From contig CALREC010000006.1 in NCBI GenBank assembly GCA_943355085.1, positions 1-10,741 on the forward strand: 10,741 bases of DNA, read 5' to 3'. Below, one piece after another: positions 1 through 7,448 of the stretch (its first letter is position 1; every line of letters starts with the position of its first letter). A program made the translations under genes and the position numbers. The stretch is from Candidatus Altimarinota bacterium. Lineage in GTDB: Bacteria > Patescibacteriota > Gracilibacteria > BD1-5 > UBA2023. The notes under the pieces were generated by a model. The model was not told where the DNA came from and ran no database searches. It saw nothing but the letters and a program-made list of their open reading frames with translations.

Positions 1-114
1 GTGTGAGATGTACGCTATATAGATATGAGAATTCCAGGTAAGATATTTATCTGTAAAGACAAGGTTCTTTGTAAAGATAATCTCAAACGAATTTACAAAG
101 AGTACTATAAATAA
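1..114 (+). CDS. C-terminal fragment of a probable FtsQ/DivIB-like division protein
   Basis: Frame 1 is open from the window edge to TAA at 112-114, giving 37 residues; the second codon is UGA, read as Gly. The fragment contains VRYIDMRIPGKIF followed by a basic tail. A 'Y-(V/I)-D-(L/M)-R-(I/V)-P-G-K' stretch near the C terminus is typical of FtsQ/DivIB, the bitopic septal protein that links FtsB/FtsL to the rest of the divisome; its C-terminal beta domain lies outside the membrane. An FtsE-like gene two positions downstream fits a division locus. The next gene starts 16 bases after the stop, so the two are probably co-transcribed. Only a short piece is visible, so the family call is an inference from one motif plus context; that it is a gene end is more secure than its name. 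Confidence 0.5.
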
Positions 115-130
115 TAATAATCCCATACCC

Positions 131-580
131 ATGACCGATATTTACACGATAAAAAATTTTCTCAATTTTCTCCCCTATCTGAAAAACGAAACCTGGTACA
201 TGCTCTGTATCGGTATAGTGATATTTTCGATATATATAGCCTATCTTATGGTCTTTGAGCGTACTTATAAAAATCAGCACCAACCTATCGTCGAGGTACC
301 CAAAGAAGACCCCTCGATCCAGGATATCGTGGATCGGATCCCACTTGAGGATATACATTTTTTTGAGCAACTCAGCCTGGTTATACGATCACATCTAGAA
401 GCATCTGAGCAGGTACCATCGGCTACCAAGAAAACCAGTAGAGATTTTTCGGATGAAATCATCTCCGAAGATATCAAAGAAATCCTTTCTGTCTGCACCT
501 ACTATGAGTATACAAAGAATCGAGCGTCTCAAACAGAAAAAGAAAACATCATACAGCGCCTCAAGATGGCTCTGCGGTAG
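131..580 (+). CDS. Small single-span membrane protein, unknown function
   Basis: 149 residues from ATG 131, stop TAG 578-580, no UGA codon. Residues about 22-42 (WYMLCIGIVIFSIYIAYLMV) form one strongly hydrophobic helix, preceded by a short N-terminal segment and followed by a roughly 105-residue hydrophilic, acidic and helical domain ending in EKENIIQRLKMALR. There is no cleavable signal, so it should be a membrane-anchored protein with a soluble C-terminal domain. It lies between a probable ftsQ end and an ftsE-like ATPase, which suggests an envelope or division accessory role. The plan of one N-terminal helix followed by a small helical tail also resembles the small DUF4381-type proteins of MoxR/Bat operons, but no such partners are present and I do not assign it. 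No Shine-Dalgarno precedes the ATG. Confidence 0.75.
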   Translation: MTDIYTIKNFLNFLPYLKNETWYMLCIGIVIFSIYIAYLMVFERTYKNQHQPIVEVPKEDPSIQDIVDRIPLEDIHFFEQLSLVIRSHLEASEQVPSATKKTSRDFSDEIISEDIKEILSVCTYYEYTKNRASQTEKENIIQRLKMALR

Positions 581-609
581 ATCTCTTTCGATGATTAAAA
601 CATAAACTT

Positions 610-645
610 TGATACTATTTTGCAAAAATATGATTTTCAGTATCA
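610..645. repeat. Inverted repeat upstream of the FtsE-like gene
   Basis: TGATACT (610-616) and AGTATCA (639-645) are perfect 7-bp inverted arms separated by 22 AT-rich bases, in the gap between the small membrane protein and the FtsE-like ATPase. It is a weak hairpin with no U tract; it could be an operator-like palindrome or chance in AT-rich sequence. Confidence 0.25.
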
Positions 646-674
646 TGCCTTTATATATAAAAATAACCGATATC

Positions 675-1352
675 ATGAAAATAGAAAATATCACACTCGC
701 CTACGGAAATAAAAATATCCTCAAGGATGCCAATATACACATCGATCCAGGAGAGTTTATATTTCTGATCGGTGGTTCTGGCAGTGGAAAAACAAGCTTT
801 ATCAAGATGCTCATATGAGATTTACGACCAAAATCAGGTAAGTTTTTTGCAACCGAAGATCGTGACGTTTATGCCTACACAGAAAAAGAACTTCTTGCCT
901 ATAGGCGGAACATAGGTGTGATATTTCAGGATTATAAATTGCTTCGCTCAAAAACTGTTCGAGAAAATGTCTCCTTTGCGATGGAAGTCAGTGGATACAA
1001 AGATAGTTATATAGCCGAGAAGATTCCTGAGATACTGTCGCGTGTGGGCCTCCTACACAAAAAAGAAAGCTTTGTCGAAACACTTTCTGGATGAGAGGCT
1101 CAGCGCATAAGTATAGCGAGAGCACTCATTCATGATCCCGATATTATCATCGGAGATGAACCGACTGGAAATCTCGATCCACGTAATGCAGAAGAAATCA
1201 TAGATCTCCTCCTTGAACTAAATGCACAAGGAAAAACTATTATCATAGCCACGCACGATGATCGTATCGTCAACCGTTTACGTAAACGAGTAGTGACTTT
1301 TAAAGATGCGCGAATCGTATCTGACAAAGAGAACGGAGTCTACGAATTATAA
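675..1352 (+). CDS. ftsE: FtsE-like ABC transporter ATPase (UGA = Gly)
   Basis: 225 residues. Walker A GGSGSGKT 33-40, Q-loop Q85 within RRNIGVIFQDYKLL (characteristic of FtsE), signature LSGGE 137-141, Walker B ending IIIGDE with catalytic Glu162, D-loop NLD and switch His194. Two UGA codons (816-818, residue 48; 1092-1094, residue 140) read as Gly. The second is the invariant second Gly of the signature, which fixes the code. FtsE normally pairs with FtsX to couple ATP hydrolysis to periplasmic cell-wall hydrolases at the septum. No FtsX follows; the next gene is a flippase 23 bases downstream. I start at ATG 675 because it gives the usual FtsE N terminus (MKIENITLAYG); an upstream in-frame ATG at 609 would add 22 atypical residues. 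There is no SD. The LolD/MacB ATPase family is the main alternative. Confidence 0.88.
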
Positions 1353-1375
1353 CATATAAATCCATAATTATCTTC

Positions 1376-2890
1376 ATGATTAACCACTCAGAATCACTCG
1401 CAGAAAAATTTATTCGTAAAGGCTTCTGGCTCTATCTATTCTCATTTTTAGTTGGACCCCTCGGATATGTCGTAAAGATAATTCTTTCCCATGATTTAAG
1501 TGTCGAGGAAATAGGTCTCTTGTACGGAATATTGAGTTTTGTATGACTTCTGGCCGTCTATCATGACCTCGGACTCACTGAAAGTCTGAACTATTTTCTC
1601 CCAAAATCTATCGTCAAGAAAGACTGGACGCAGTTTAAATCACTGGTTGCTTTTTCACTCATCGCCCAGCTCATCACCAGTGGTCTCATAGGAGTAGTGT
1701 TATTTTTTTCATCATGATTTCTTGCAGAGCATTACTTTCATGCGAAGGAAGCCCGAGACGTCATCCAGATTTTTTGTCTCTTTTTTCTGGGCATGAATCT
1801 ACTCAGTATGTGTACTACCATTTTTCAGGTTGGTCAGAACACGAAGCTTCAAAAAGGAACCGAGTTTTTGCGTATGATATTTGTGGTTCTCTTTACTCTC
1901 TGACTCCATTTTACCGGCACAGGAAATCTTATAACATATGCTTGGACATGGATCGGATGAGTGATAGTTGGTATACTATTTGGATCATTTTTCCTCTATC
2001 GTTCATACTATCTCCCCTATCTCAAAGATGCCGATGTCATCTACGACAAAGATCTCATAAAACAAGTTATACCCTATGCTCTTTGGGTCGTACTCGCCGC
2101 CAATGTGGGGACGATCCTCGGTCAGATTGATATGCAACTCATCATATACCTCCTCGGAACACGAGATGCGGGATACTATACTAATTATCTGAGCATTATA
2201 TGAATTCCATTCATCATTATTACTCCTATTATCGGTTTTATATTTCCAGTGATTTCTGAACTTCACTCCAAGTGAGCAGAAGATAAAATCACTACCATAA
2301 AAACACTTTTTTATAAATACTTCTCAGTTCTAGGAATAATCACTGGTATGTTTATGTTTGTATTTGGTCCTATATCTGCCCACGTACTATTTGGAGAAAA
2401 GTTTCTCATGTCCGGGGTCATTGTACAGTATTCTGCGTTCTTCCTCGTGCTCAATTTTTTGCTCACCATCAATTTTCAAATCCTTGCCTGAGTCGGGCGC
2501 ATCAAAGAACGTGTAAAAATTCTGGGGATTGGACTGATTTTTAACATATGACTCAATATCCTTTTCATTCACCTCTATGGTGTTGTTTGATCGGCTCTTG
2601 CTGTAGGACTTTCCTGGATACCCATTTGGTACTTATCTGATCGAGCCACACGTATGTATTCGAACGGATTTGATTTCATGTTTTTTAGTAAAAATCTACT
2701 TCTCACCGTTATTATTGGTGTATGTTTGTGGTATTTTGTTACTCCATTATTCATATGAACATCACGTATATATTGATGTATACTTATAGGATGTATCGCA
2801 ATAGTCATAATCCTGCCATTTATCATACTGAATTTACACGAAGGGAGGATGTTTATAGAAGAATTAAAAAAAATTAAAAAGGTACACTAA
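1376..2890 (+). CDS. Polysaccharide/lipid flippase, Wzx/MATE-like (11 UGA-Gly codons)
   Basis: 504 residues from ATG 1376 to TAA 2888-2890, reading eleven UGA codons as Gly (from 1544 to 2774), about a quarter of all its Gly. The protein is almost entirely hydrophobic with roughly 12-14 predicted membrane helices. The central block (ANVGTILGQIDMQLIIYLLG, then GYYTNYLSIIGIP) matches the hallmark of Wzx-type O-antigen/teichoic-acid flippases of the MATE/MOP superfamily, which move undecaprenyl-linked glycans or lipids across the inner membrane. The length is normal. It follows the FtsE-like gene by 23 bases and precedes an OafA-like acyltransferase, so the likely job is export of a surface polysaccharide precursor that is then acylated. 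MurJ (lipid II flippase) is an alternative, but the IDMQLI...LLG block favours Wzx. No SD before the ATG. Substrate unknown. Confidence 0.85.
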
Positions 2891-2943
2891 ATGTCATAAT
2901 ATATTGCTCACCAAGCACATTATTCATCATAACCTCACCGTCC

Positions 2944-4129
2944 ATGTCTCAAGCACGTCCTCTCGCTGGTTTTAATGGATTACGTGCGCTTGCGTGCCTG
3001 AGCGTACTCTTTTATCACCTCAATCAACACAGAAGTGTCACGAATCTATCAGAATGGAACTGGGACTTATATCAGTTTACAGAGATGTGGCCCGTGGCTG
3101 TGAGTCTTTTTTTTATACTCTCAGCAGTGACAAATTCACTTCCATTTTGGCGTGCACTACTCAAAAATGGAACCATGCCAAATATCCGAGAACATCTTAC
3201 GAGTCGTTTTTTTCGGATTGCTCCAGTATATTATGTTGTCTTGATTTTTACTTTTATACTCGTACTCGGACTGGATGGTCCTCAAGATGGTATGTTTGTA
3301 CGATTGTTTTCAGGACTCACTTTTCTGTCTTGGGTACACCCATTTACGTTCTTTCCCGTAGATATCAATGGTCCTCTTTGGTACATATCATATGACATGA
3401 TGGGGGTATTGCTTGTCATGTGAACCATGTATGTATTGAGTCGCGTAAGAAAAATATATATTCCTCTTATTTTTTTACTTGTAAGCACCCTCCTGATCTG
3501 ATGACATATAGTTTTTACAAGTCTTCCTTTCCCTGTTTTAGATGGCATTGTGAGCGAATGGTTTCCAGCATACAATCCTTTTATTTTTGGACTGCATTTT
3601 CTCATATGAGTTATGATTGCCTGAGTTCTTGTCTGGCAAGAAAAAAAAACACGCACACGCCTCGATCTGGTACGATTGTTTTTTTATCATAAACGGTATA
3701 TGACTCCTCTATTTTCTCTGGACCATACGCGAAGCGGGGGATCTCCAGTATACACTCTTTCATAGTCCCCATAGGTTCCCATTTGCAACCATTCCCATAG
3801 CGTTTCTTGTCATGCTTGCTCCGCACACAAGGTATATGGGCAAATGGCTGGACAATAGAGTATTTCAGCATATTGCTCGACTCTCCTACTCGACGTATCT
3901 GTGGCATGCTATCATCATCGTTATGATGACGAGATTTATTTTTTGATGAGTACATGATTTACCTATGTCAGAATGGTGTATATTGGTAGTAGTAACTATT
4001 TTCTGATCTTTTTCTGTGGCTTGGCTGAGCTATAATTACATAGAAATTCCTATTGCAAATTGGTGGCGGAGTCGCCAAGATCGAAGAGTAGATAAGACAG
4101 CAATAGCATACAAGAAAGAAAGTACATAA
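2944..4129 (+). CDS. OafA-like acyltransferase family 3 membrane protein, frameshifted
   Basis: An integral membrane O-acyltransferase expected to acetylate a surface glycan. The N terminus GFNGLRALACLSVLFYHL carries the family Arg14 and catalytic-type His25; SRFFRIAPVYYV (about 87-98), GPLWYISYDMM (143-153), and near the end LSYSTYLWH and YNYIEIPIANW are all family 3 landmarks. The frame from 2944 meets TAG at 3763-3765 after 273 residues, yet the family C terminus continues in the +1 frame to TAA 4127-4129. Dropping one T from the T7 run at 3679-3685 gives a single 394-residue protein of normal length and creates a good helix (LFFIINGIGLLYFLWTI). An A9 run at 3641-3649 is a second possible shift site. 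Nine UGA codons read as Gly on both sides of the shift. It may be a sequencing error, a phase-variable gene or a recent pseudogene. It follows the flippase by 53 bases. Confidence 0.82.
3641..3685 (+). repeat. A9 and T7 homopolymer runs at the acyltransferase frameshift
   Basis: A9 occupies 3641-3649 and T7 occupies 3679-3685. One-base loss in either would join the two reading frames of the acyltransferase. T7 gives the cleaner join, because the charged QEKKTRTRLDLVR loop then runs directly into a hydrophobic helix. Such tracts are classic slippage sites and also classic sequencing-error sites. Confidence 0.6.
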
Positions 4130-4183
4130 TCATATATGAGCAAGAAATCCATAGAATATATTTTGTTCAACATATCAAGTGGC

Positions 4184-4210
4184 AAAAAAAGGAGTACCCG
4201 AAGGTACTCC
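4184..4210 (-). terminator. Rho-independent terminator with UUCG tetraloop
   Basis: On the minus strand, GGAGTACC - TTCG - GGTACTCC (4210 to 4191) is a perfect 8-bp stem closed by C(UUCG)G, an exceptionally stable tetraloop, followed at once by seven U (4190-4184). It lies 80 bases past the stop of the minus-strand gene ending at 4290. Read on the plus strand, the hairpin is followed only by a broken AT run, so any termination of the acyltransferase transcript from the other side would be weaker. Confidence 0.92.
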
Positions 4211-4289
4211 CAAATTTTGACACCAGCCATCGAAACGTAAGATACATATTTCAAAATGATCAAACGTTCGAGAGCCAAGTATCGATTCA

Positions 4290-5228
4290 CTACACAGGAC
4301 CGAATGGAGCGAAAGCCGACACGGAACCGTAGCGTTCGTCAGCGCCATCAAACCAACATGTGTAAAGCCCGATATCTCCGTCGCCGAACCCAATTACTGG
4401 AGCCCCTTCAAACACACCATCGGCGTCCGGAGAGTATTCATCGCCGGGGCAATAGAGCCATAAATCGTCAAAATTTTTCAGACGGGTATCATGAGTCAGT
4501 AACCAGGTGAATGCTTTGAAGATACCACTACCGTACTCGTTAGTACGACTCGGGAACAGCACGTGCGCACGACGAATGCTTTGTCCGGCGTGGAGCTTCC
4601 CGAATTGCCCCATCTCGATCCAGAGTTCCGGCCCCTGTATTTCACTGAGCCGAGACTCCATGTCGACAGTGCTGGCAACTTGCCTGAGGTACTCAGGTCC
4701 GAGGTTGTCACCGAGGTAGTTCATGAGTCTTCCGCCGACTGAACGGGACAAGATCTCGATCGCAACCTTGACATTCTGGTCGTAATTTGGACCAAAGAAT
4801 GTAGGATTCACCGATGCAAACCACTTTTCGGCGCCATCGACCAAACCAATTTTATCATACTCTTGGGCCAGTTTCCATGCGCGATCAGGGTTGATGCGCG
4901 AGTATTCTGGTTGAGAGCGGATTAAGTCGATCTGACGGGCGAGGTCTTTCAGACTAGATTGGTAACCGCATATATAACCGTAACTGGACTGTATTTCCTC
5001 ATCAGAAAAGTCTTGAGGCATATGAGAGTGGTGAACAACTGCGACGCTATTTGCAGCGACCGTTGCTGAAACTTCTGTCGCAAAACGAGCATGCCCTGCA
5101 GTGATGCCTTGGACAGCATTTTTCGAAGAACCTAGCTGGTTAATAGCTGCGATCACCTCAACCACTGCCTTGCGGGCTGCAGATTCAGTGAATTGATCGA
5201 TTTGTCCTGATGTGATCCTGTTGGTCAT
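4290..5228 (-). CDS. Unrecognised 312-aa protein, paralogue of 9410-10369; GC-rich, no UGA codon
   Basis: Function unknown. It starts at ATG 5228 (MTNRITSGQIDQF), 7 nt after AAGGAG. An ATG directly upstream at 5231 is possible, but the 5228 choice matches the paralogue's N terminus and SD spacing. No signal peptide or membrane helix, so probably cytoplasmic. N-terminal region Ala-rich and helical; then YGYICG (83-88), LARQIDLIRSQPEY (96-109), WKLAQE (118-123), EILSRSVG (158-165), GPEYLRQVAS (177-186), QGPELWIE (198-205), WLL (242-244), and a Gly/Asp-rich tail with CPGDE. All these blocks recur in the second copy. Its roughly 29 Gly codons include no UGA, although the flippase uses UGA for about a quarter of its Gly. 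One 60-base stretch (4861-4920) is about 57% GC against about 33% in the flippase (2161-2220). Together with a private promoter, SD and terminator, this suggests a self-contained, possibly transferred gene. Confidence 0.85.
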   Translation of the reverse strand: MTNRITSGQIDQFTESAARKAVVEVIAAINQLGSSKNAVQGITAGHARFATEVSATVAANSVAVVHHSHMPQDFSDEEIQSSYGYICGYQSSLKDLARQIDLIRSQPEYSRINPDRAWKLAQEYDKIGLVDGAEKWFASVNPTFFGPNYDQNVKVAIEILSRSVGGRLMNYLGDNLGPEYLRQVASTVDMESRLSEIQGPELWIEMGQFGKLHAGQSIRRAHVLFPSRTNEYGSGIFKAFTWLLTHDTRLKNFDDLWLYCPGDEYSPDADGVFEGAPVIGFGDGDIGLYTCWFDGADERYGSVSAFAPFGPV

Positions 5229-5235
5229 CATCTTT

Positions 5236-5241
5236 CTCCTT
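5236..5241 (-). promoter_or_regulatory. Strong Shine-Dalgarno of the 312-aa gene
   Basis: The minus strand reads AAGGAG here, 7 nt before ATG 5228 and 4 nt before ATG 5231. The paralogue has AGGAG exactly 7 nt before its ATG, which favours 5228 as the start. None of the nine plus-strand genes with a visible start has such a site. Confidence 0.85.
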
Positions 5242-5254
5242 CCATTTGATAAAC

Positions 5255-5296
5255 ATGTCCGAACTTTGAAATTAGCCTCTCGGACATAGGCTAATT
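5255..5296 (-). promoter_or_regulatory. Interleaved inverted repeats in the leader, possible H-type pseudoknot or operator
   Basis: Minus-strand order: AATTAGCC (5296-5289), one base, ATGTCCGA (5287-5280), two bases, GGCTAATT (5277-5270), seven bases, TCGGACAT (5262-5255). Arm 1 pairs with arm 3 and arm 2 with arm 4, both perfect over 8 bp. This ABA'B' arrangement is that of an H-type RNA pseudoknot, ending 13 nt before the SD. A start site about 6-7 nt past the -10 would fall inside the first arm and leave about 6 bp of stem 1. A DNA operator for two dimeric binding events is the alternative. The second paralogue shows no equivalent. Confidence 0.6.
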
Positions 5297-5299
5297 GAC

Positions 5300-5326
5300 A
5301 TAATACGAAAAATCATGTTTTGTCAA
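5300..5326 (-). promoter_or_regulatory. Sigma-70-type promoter for the 312-aa gene
   Basis: Minus strand: -35 TTGACA (5326-5321), a 15-nt spacer ending TTCG, -10 TATTAT (5305-5300). The -35 is perfect; the -10 matches TATAAT at 5 of 6 positions. The spacer is short, but the same TTGACA...TTCG-TAT layout stands before the paralogue, which supports it. Confidence 0.75.
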
Positions 5327-5592
5327 AAGTATTTTAAATTGATAAATATTTTAAATTCCATATGTCTTATCAAATCTTGCAAAAATAGATATAGAAAAAA
5401 TCAAGCAAGCAAAAGAGACATTTATACAAATTCATACTCTCTAGATACAGGAGTATTTTCGAAAAAGAAAATAACATAGATATAACCCCTACGATTTTCT
5501 CGTATTGCTTTTCTGCAAGAAAAAGATAAAATCATCCCTAGTCATGGAAAGTCTGGCATGAAGATGTAATTTATTAAACCAATTTTTCAAAC
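5327..5592. other. AT-rich intergenic region between divergent genes
   Basis: No convincing gene. It holds a weak hairpin (ATACTC 5434-5439 with GAGTAT 5451-5456) and the candidate promoter at 5505-5532. No tRNA-like cloverleaf, array or insertion-sequence end was seen. Confidence 0.5.
5505..5532 (+). promoter_or_regulatory. Candidate promoter for the four-span membrane protein
   Basis: TTGCTT (5505-5510), 16-nt spacer, TAAAAT (5527-5532), 60 bases before the ATG at 5593. Fair matches to -35 and -10 consensus in AT-rich DNA, so chance resemblance is possible. Confidence 0.4.
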
Positions 5593-6396
5593 ATGAAAAA
5601 AGTAAAAAAGAAATTGAGAAAAATATTTATCAAGTGAATATTTTTATCCACATTCCTGCTTTCAGCTCTATTGGTCGGGATAAAACTCATCATACCCCAA
5701 GAGTTTCAATTTATAGAACCTATTTCCATATACGGAAGCATCCTCTCATCCGTTATATTTATCTACTGATTCATACTGGCTCCGGCTATCGCGGAATACA
5801 AAGAGAGTGAAAAGTTGCTCACTGATATTAAAAACTCGCTCATCAATATACGCGAGGATGTGGGATATTTTCATTGACTCAAGGGAGATTTTGCTGTAAA
5901 TGATTTTTATAAAATATTAGCAGAAGCGATAGATAATTTTTACCACTCCATAGCAGATGATAGAGAAGCTGAATATCCATATATTTTACATACACTCACC
6001 CCCCTGATTCTACAAGGAGAAAAGCTTTGAATTACTGCAAATCATGTCATTCGACTCAAACAAGAAATATCCATTGTTCAAAAAAGTTTTTTACGAATCA
6101 CTGAAATTAAGCAAAAAGATTCTATGCCCAAGCTGATTCATCATCTGAAGGATTTTATTACATTTATGGTTATCATAACTTTGTTGTTCCTAAATATATG
6201 AACGGCTGGTCTTGATATAATCGGACAAATTGAGGAATCCATCATGCTATTTTTGATATCGTTTCTCTATATATATCTATCATTTATCATCAATGGATTT
6301 GATAATCCATTTGACAAAAGAAGGTTCAATGGTTTTTTGGACCTCACATTTTTATTGGATATCACTAGAGAATTGGAGCAAAAATATGTCAGATAA
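5593..6396 (+). CDS. Four-span membrane protein, possibly DUF4239/bestrophin-like
   Basis: 267 residues from ATG 5593 to TAA 6394-6396, with five UGA codons read as Gly (5635, 5767, 5875, 6028, 6199). It opens with a very basic segment (MKKVKKKLRKIFIK). Hydrophobic helices lie at about 13-33 and 46-66, then a roughly 120-residue soluble charged helical domain, then helices at about 187-204 and 217-234. A short cytoplasmic tail begins FDNPFD and ends LEQKYVR. The 2+2 helix plan around a large soluble domain, with a D-x-PF motif straight after the last helix, recalls the DUF4239 bestrophin-like family of putative channels, but the match is loose. It is transcribed divergently from the 312-aa gene and precedes the VF530-type gene by 71 bases. 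No SD. I am confident it is a gene and unsure of its function. Confidence 0.72.
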
Positions 6397-6467
6397 ATAC
6401 AACATCATACCCTATGTATGCATCACCATCAAAAAATAGCATCTATAACATAAATCTATAAAATTAC

Positions 6468-6740
6468 ATGCAACAAAATAACCGAACCGATGAGATACTT
6501 CATGGAGTGACCCTTTCTATGATCATGGATGTTCTCATAGAACAATATGGTTTCAAGGAGCTCAGTGAGCTTATTCGGATCAATTGCTTCAAGAGTCATC
6601 CAAGCAAAGAATCGAGTCTCAAATTTTTGAGAAAAACTGAATGGGCTCGTTTGCAAGTCCAAGGCCTCTATATACGAACTCTGCTTGAAAAAAACAAAAA
6701 AACGAGTACACCACCAAAAATAGAAATAGGAGCCGTTTAG
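6468..6740 (+). CDS. VF530-family (DUF2132) DNA-binding protein
   Basis: 90 residues, ATG 6468, TAG 6738-6740, no UGA codon. It matches the small VF530 family almost end to end: LHGVTL (11-16), L-x-EQYGFKEL (23-32), IRINCF (36-41), then the diagnostic SSLKFLRKTEWARLQVQGLY (49-68). The family is a compact helical DNA-binding domain known from a Vibrio fischeri structure; its cellular role is not settled. The C-terminal 18 residues (KNKKTSTPPKIEIGAV and preceding) are a basic, probably disordered extension. RNase HII starts 26 bases downstream, so the two are likely co-transcribed, which loosely suggests a nucleic-acid housekeeping pair. Confidence 0.88.
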   Translation: MQQNNRTDEILHGVTLSMIMDVLIEQYGFKELSELIRINCFKSHPSKESSLKFLRKTEWARLQVQGLYIRTLLEKNKKTSTPPKIEIGAV

Positions 6741-6766
6741 ATATTATTATTATTCACCAAGATGCT

Positions 6767-7390
6767 ATGCATAAATACTTTCTCATAGGAGTAGATGAAG
6801 CAGGGCGTGGCTCATGGGCTGGCCCCGTGGTTGCTGCTGCCTACGCTCTCAAGCAAAACGCAAACTATGTCTTCTCTCCCCTCCTCAACGATTCCAAAAA
6901 GCTTTCACCCAAAAAACGAGAAGCGATCTATGCCATGCTTACTGAGTCGATGCAACAAGGACTTTGCCATGGTGGTGTTGGGATCGTAAGTCCCCAGACT
7001 ATAGACCGAGTTGGCATACGCGAAGCCAATAGACTCGCCATGGAGGAAGCACTCAGACAAGTTATCTCTCAAGTATGAGATAACTTTCAAACCATAAAAA
7101 TAGATGGTCGTGATAATTATGCATTTTCAGACATAACATGATCACGTATTGAGTACATAGTTCGTGGGGATAGTTTTGTAAGAGAAATTCAAGCCGCTTC
7201 TATTCTCGCAAAAGTAAGTCGGGATCATCTCATGGAGGATCTGGCAAAAACATATACCAATTATGGACTGGAAAAACATAAATGATATGGAACCTATCTC
7301 CATGCAGAACTCCTCTCTAAACACTGACCATCGGACATACATCGTAAAAGCTACGCTCCTATAAAAAAGTTGATTTTGACCAGAGAATAG
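6767..7390 (+). CDS. rnhB: Ribonuclease HII (UGA = Gly)
   Basis: 207 residues, normal RNase HII length. The enzyme nicks RNA in RNA/DNA hybrids, including 5' of single ribonucleotides misincorporated into DNA. Catalytic acids are visible: D10 and E11 in GVDEAGRG, D113 in KIDGRDN and D135 in VRGDSF. Other landmarks are [39 protein letters not shown] and [11 protein letters not shown]. Four UGA codons (7076, 7139, 7283, 7325) read as Gly; those at 7283 (HKG-YGT) and 7325 (KHG-PS) fall on strongly conserved glycines and independently confirm code 25. TAG stop. The VF530-type gene lies 26 bases upstream. No SD before ATG 6767. With the standard code the protein would be cut at residue 103 and lose two catalytic acids. 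Confidence 0.95.
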
Positions 7391-7416
7391 ATATGATAGC
7401 TCAGATAAAATATATA

Positions 7417-7436
7417 TTTAATTTAATTTAATTTTT
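7417..7436. repeat. Short TTTAA tandem repeat
   Basis: Three perfect TTTAA units (7417-7431) followed by T5, in the 58-base gap between rnhB and the secreted protein gene. It may be a promoter-associated AT element or simple slippage. Confidence 0.5.
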
Positions 7437-7448
7437 GACCTCTTTTTT

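Noticed and set aside
395..694. Minus-strand frame of 99 codons
   Set aside because: Antisense to the small membrane protein and its downstream gap; no recognisable features.
675..1352. ATPase broken by two stop codons (pseudogene)
   Set aside because: Both TGA codons fall where Gly is expected, one in the invariant ABC signature, and the same holds in seven other genes. It is recoding, not decay.
1714..2130. Plus-strand frame of 138 codons
   Set aside because: It is out of frame within the flippase, whose hydrophobic code-25 translation runs straight through.
2891..2943. Promoter or terminator between flippase and acyltransferase
   Set aside because: Only a 4-bp hairpin and loose -10-like AT sequence without a -35; co-transcription is simpler.
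7417..7436. TTTAA units as a CRISPR-like or origin array
   Set aside because: Only three 5-bp units without spacers or DnaA-box-like sites; simple AT-rich repeat.
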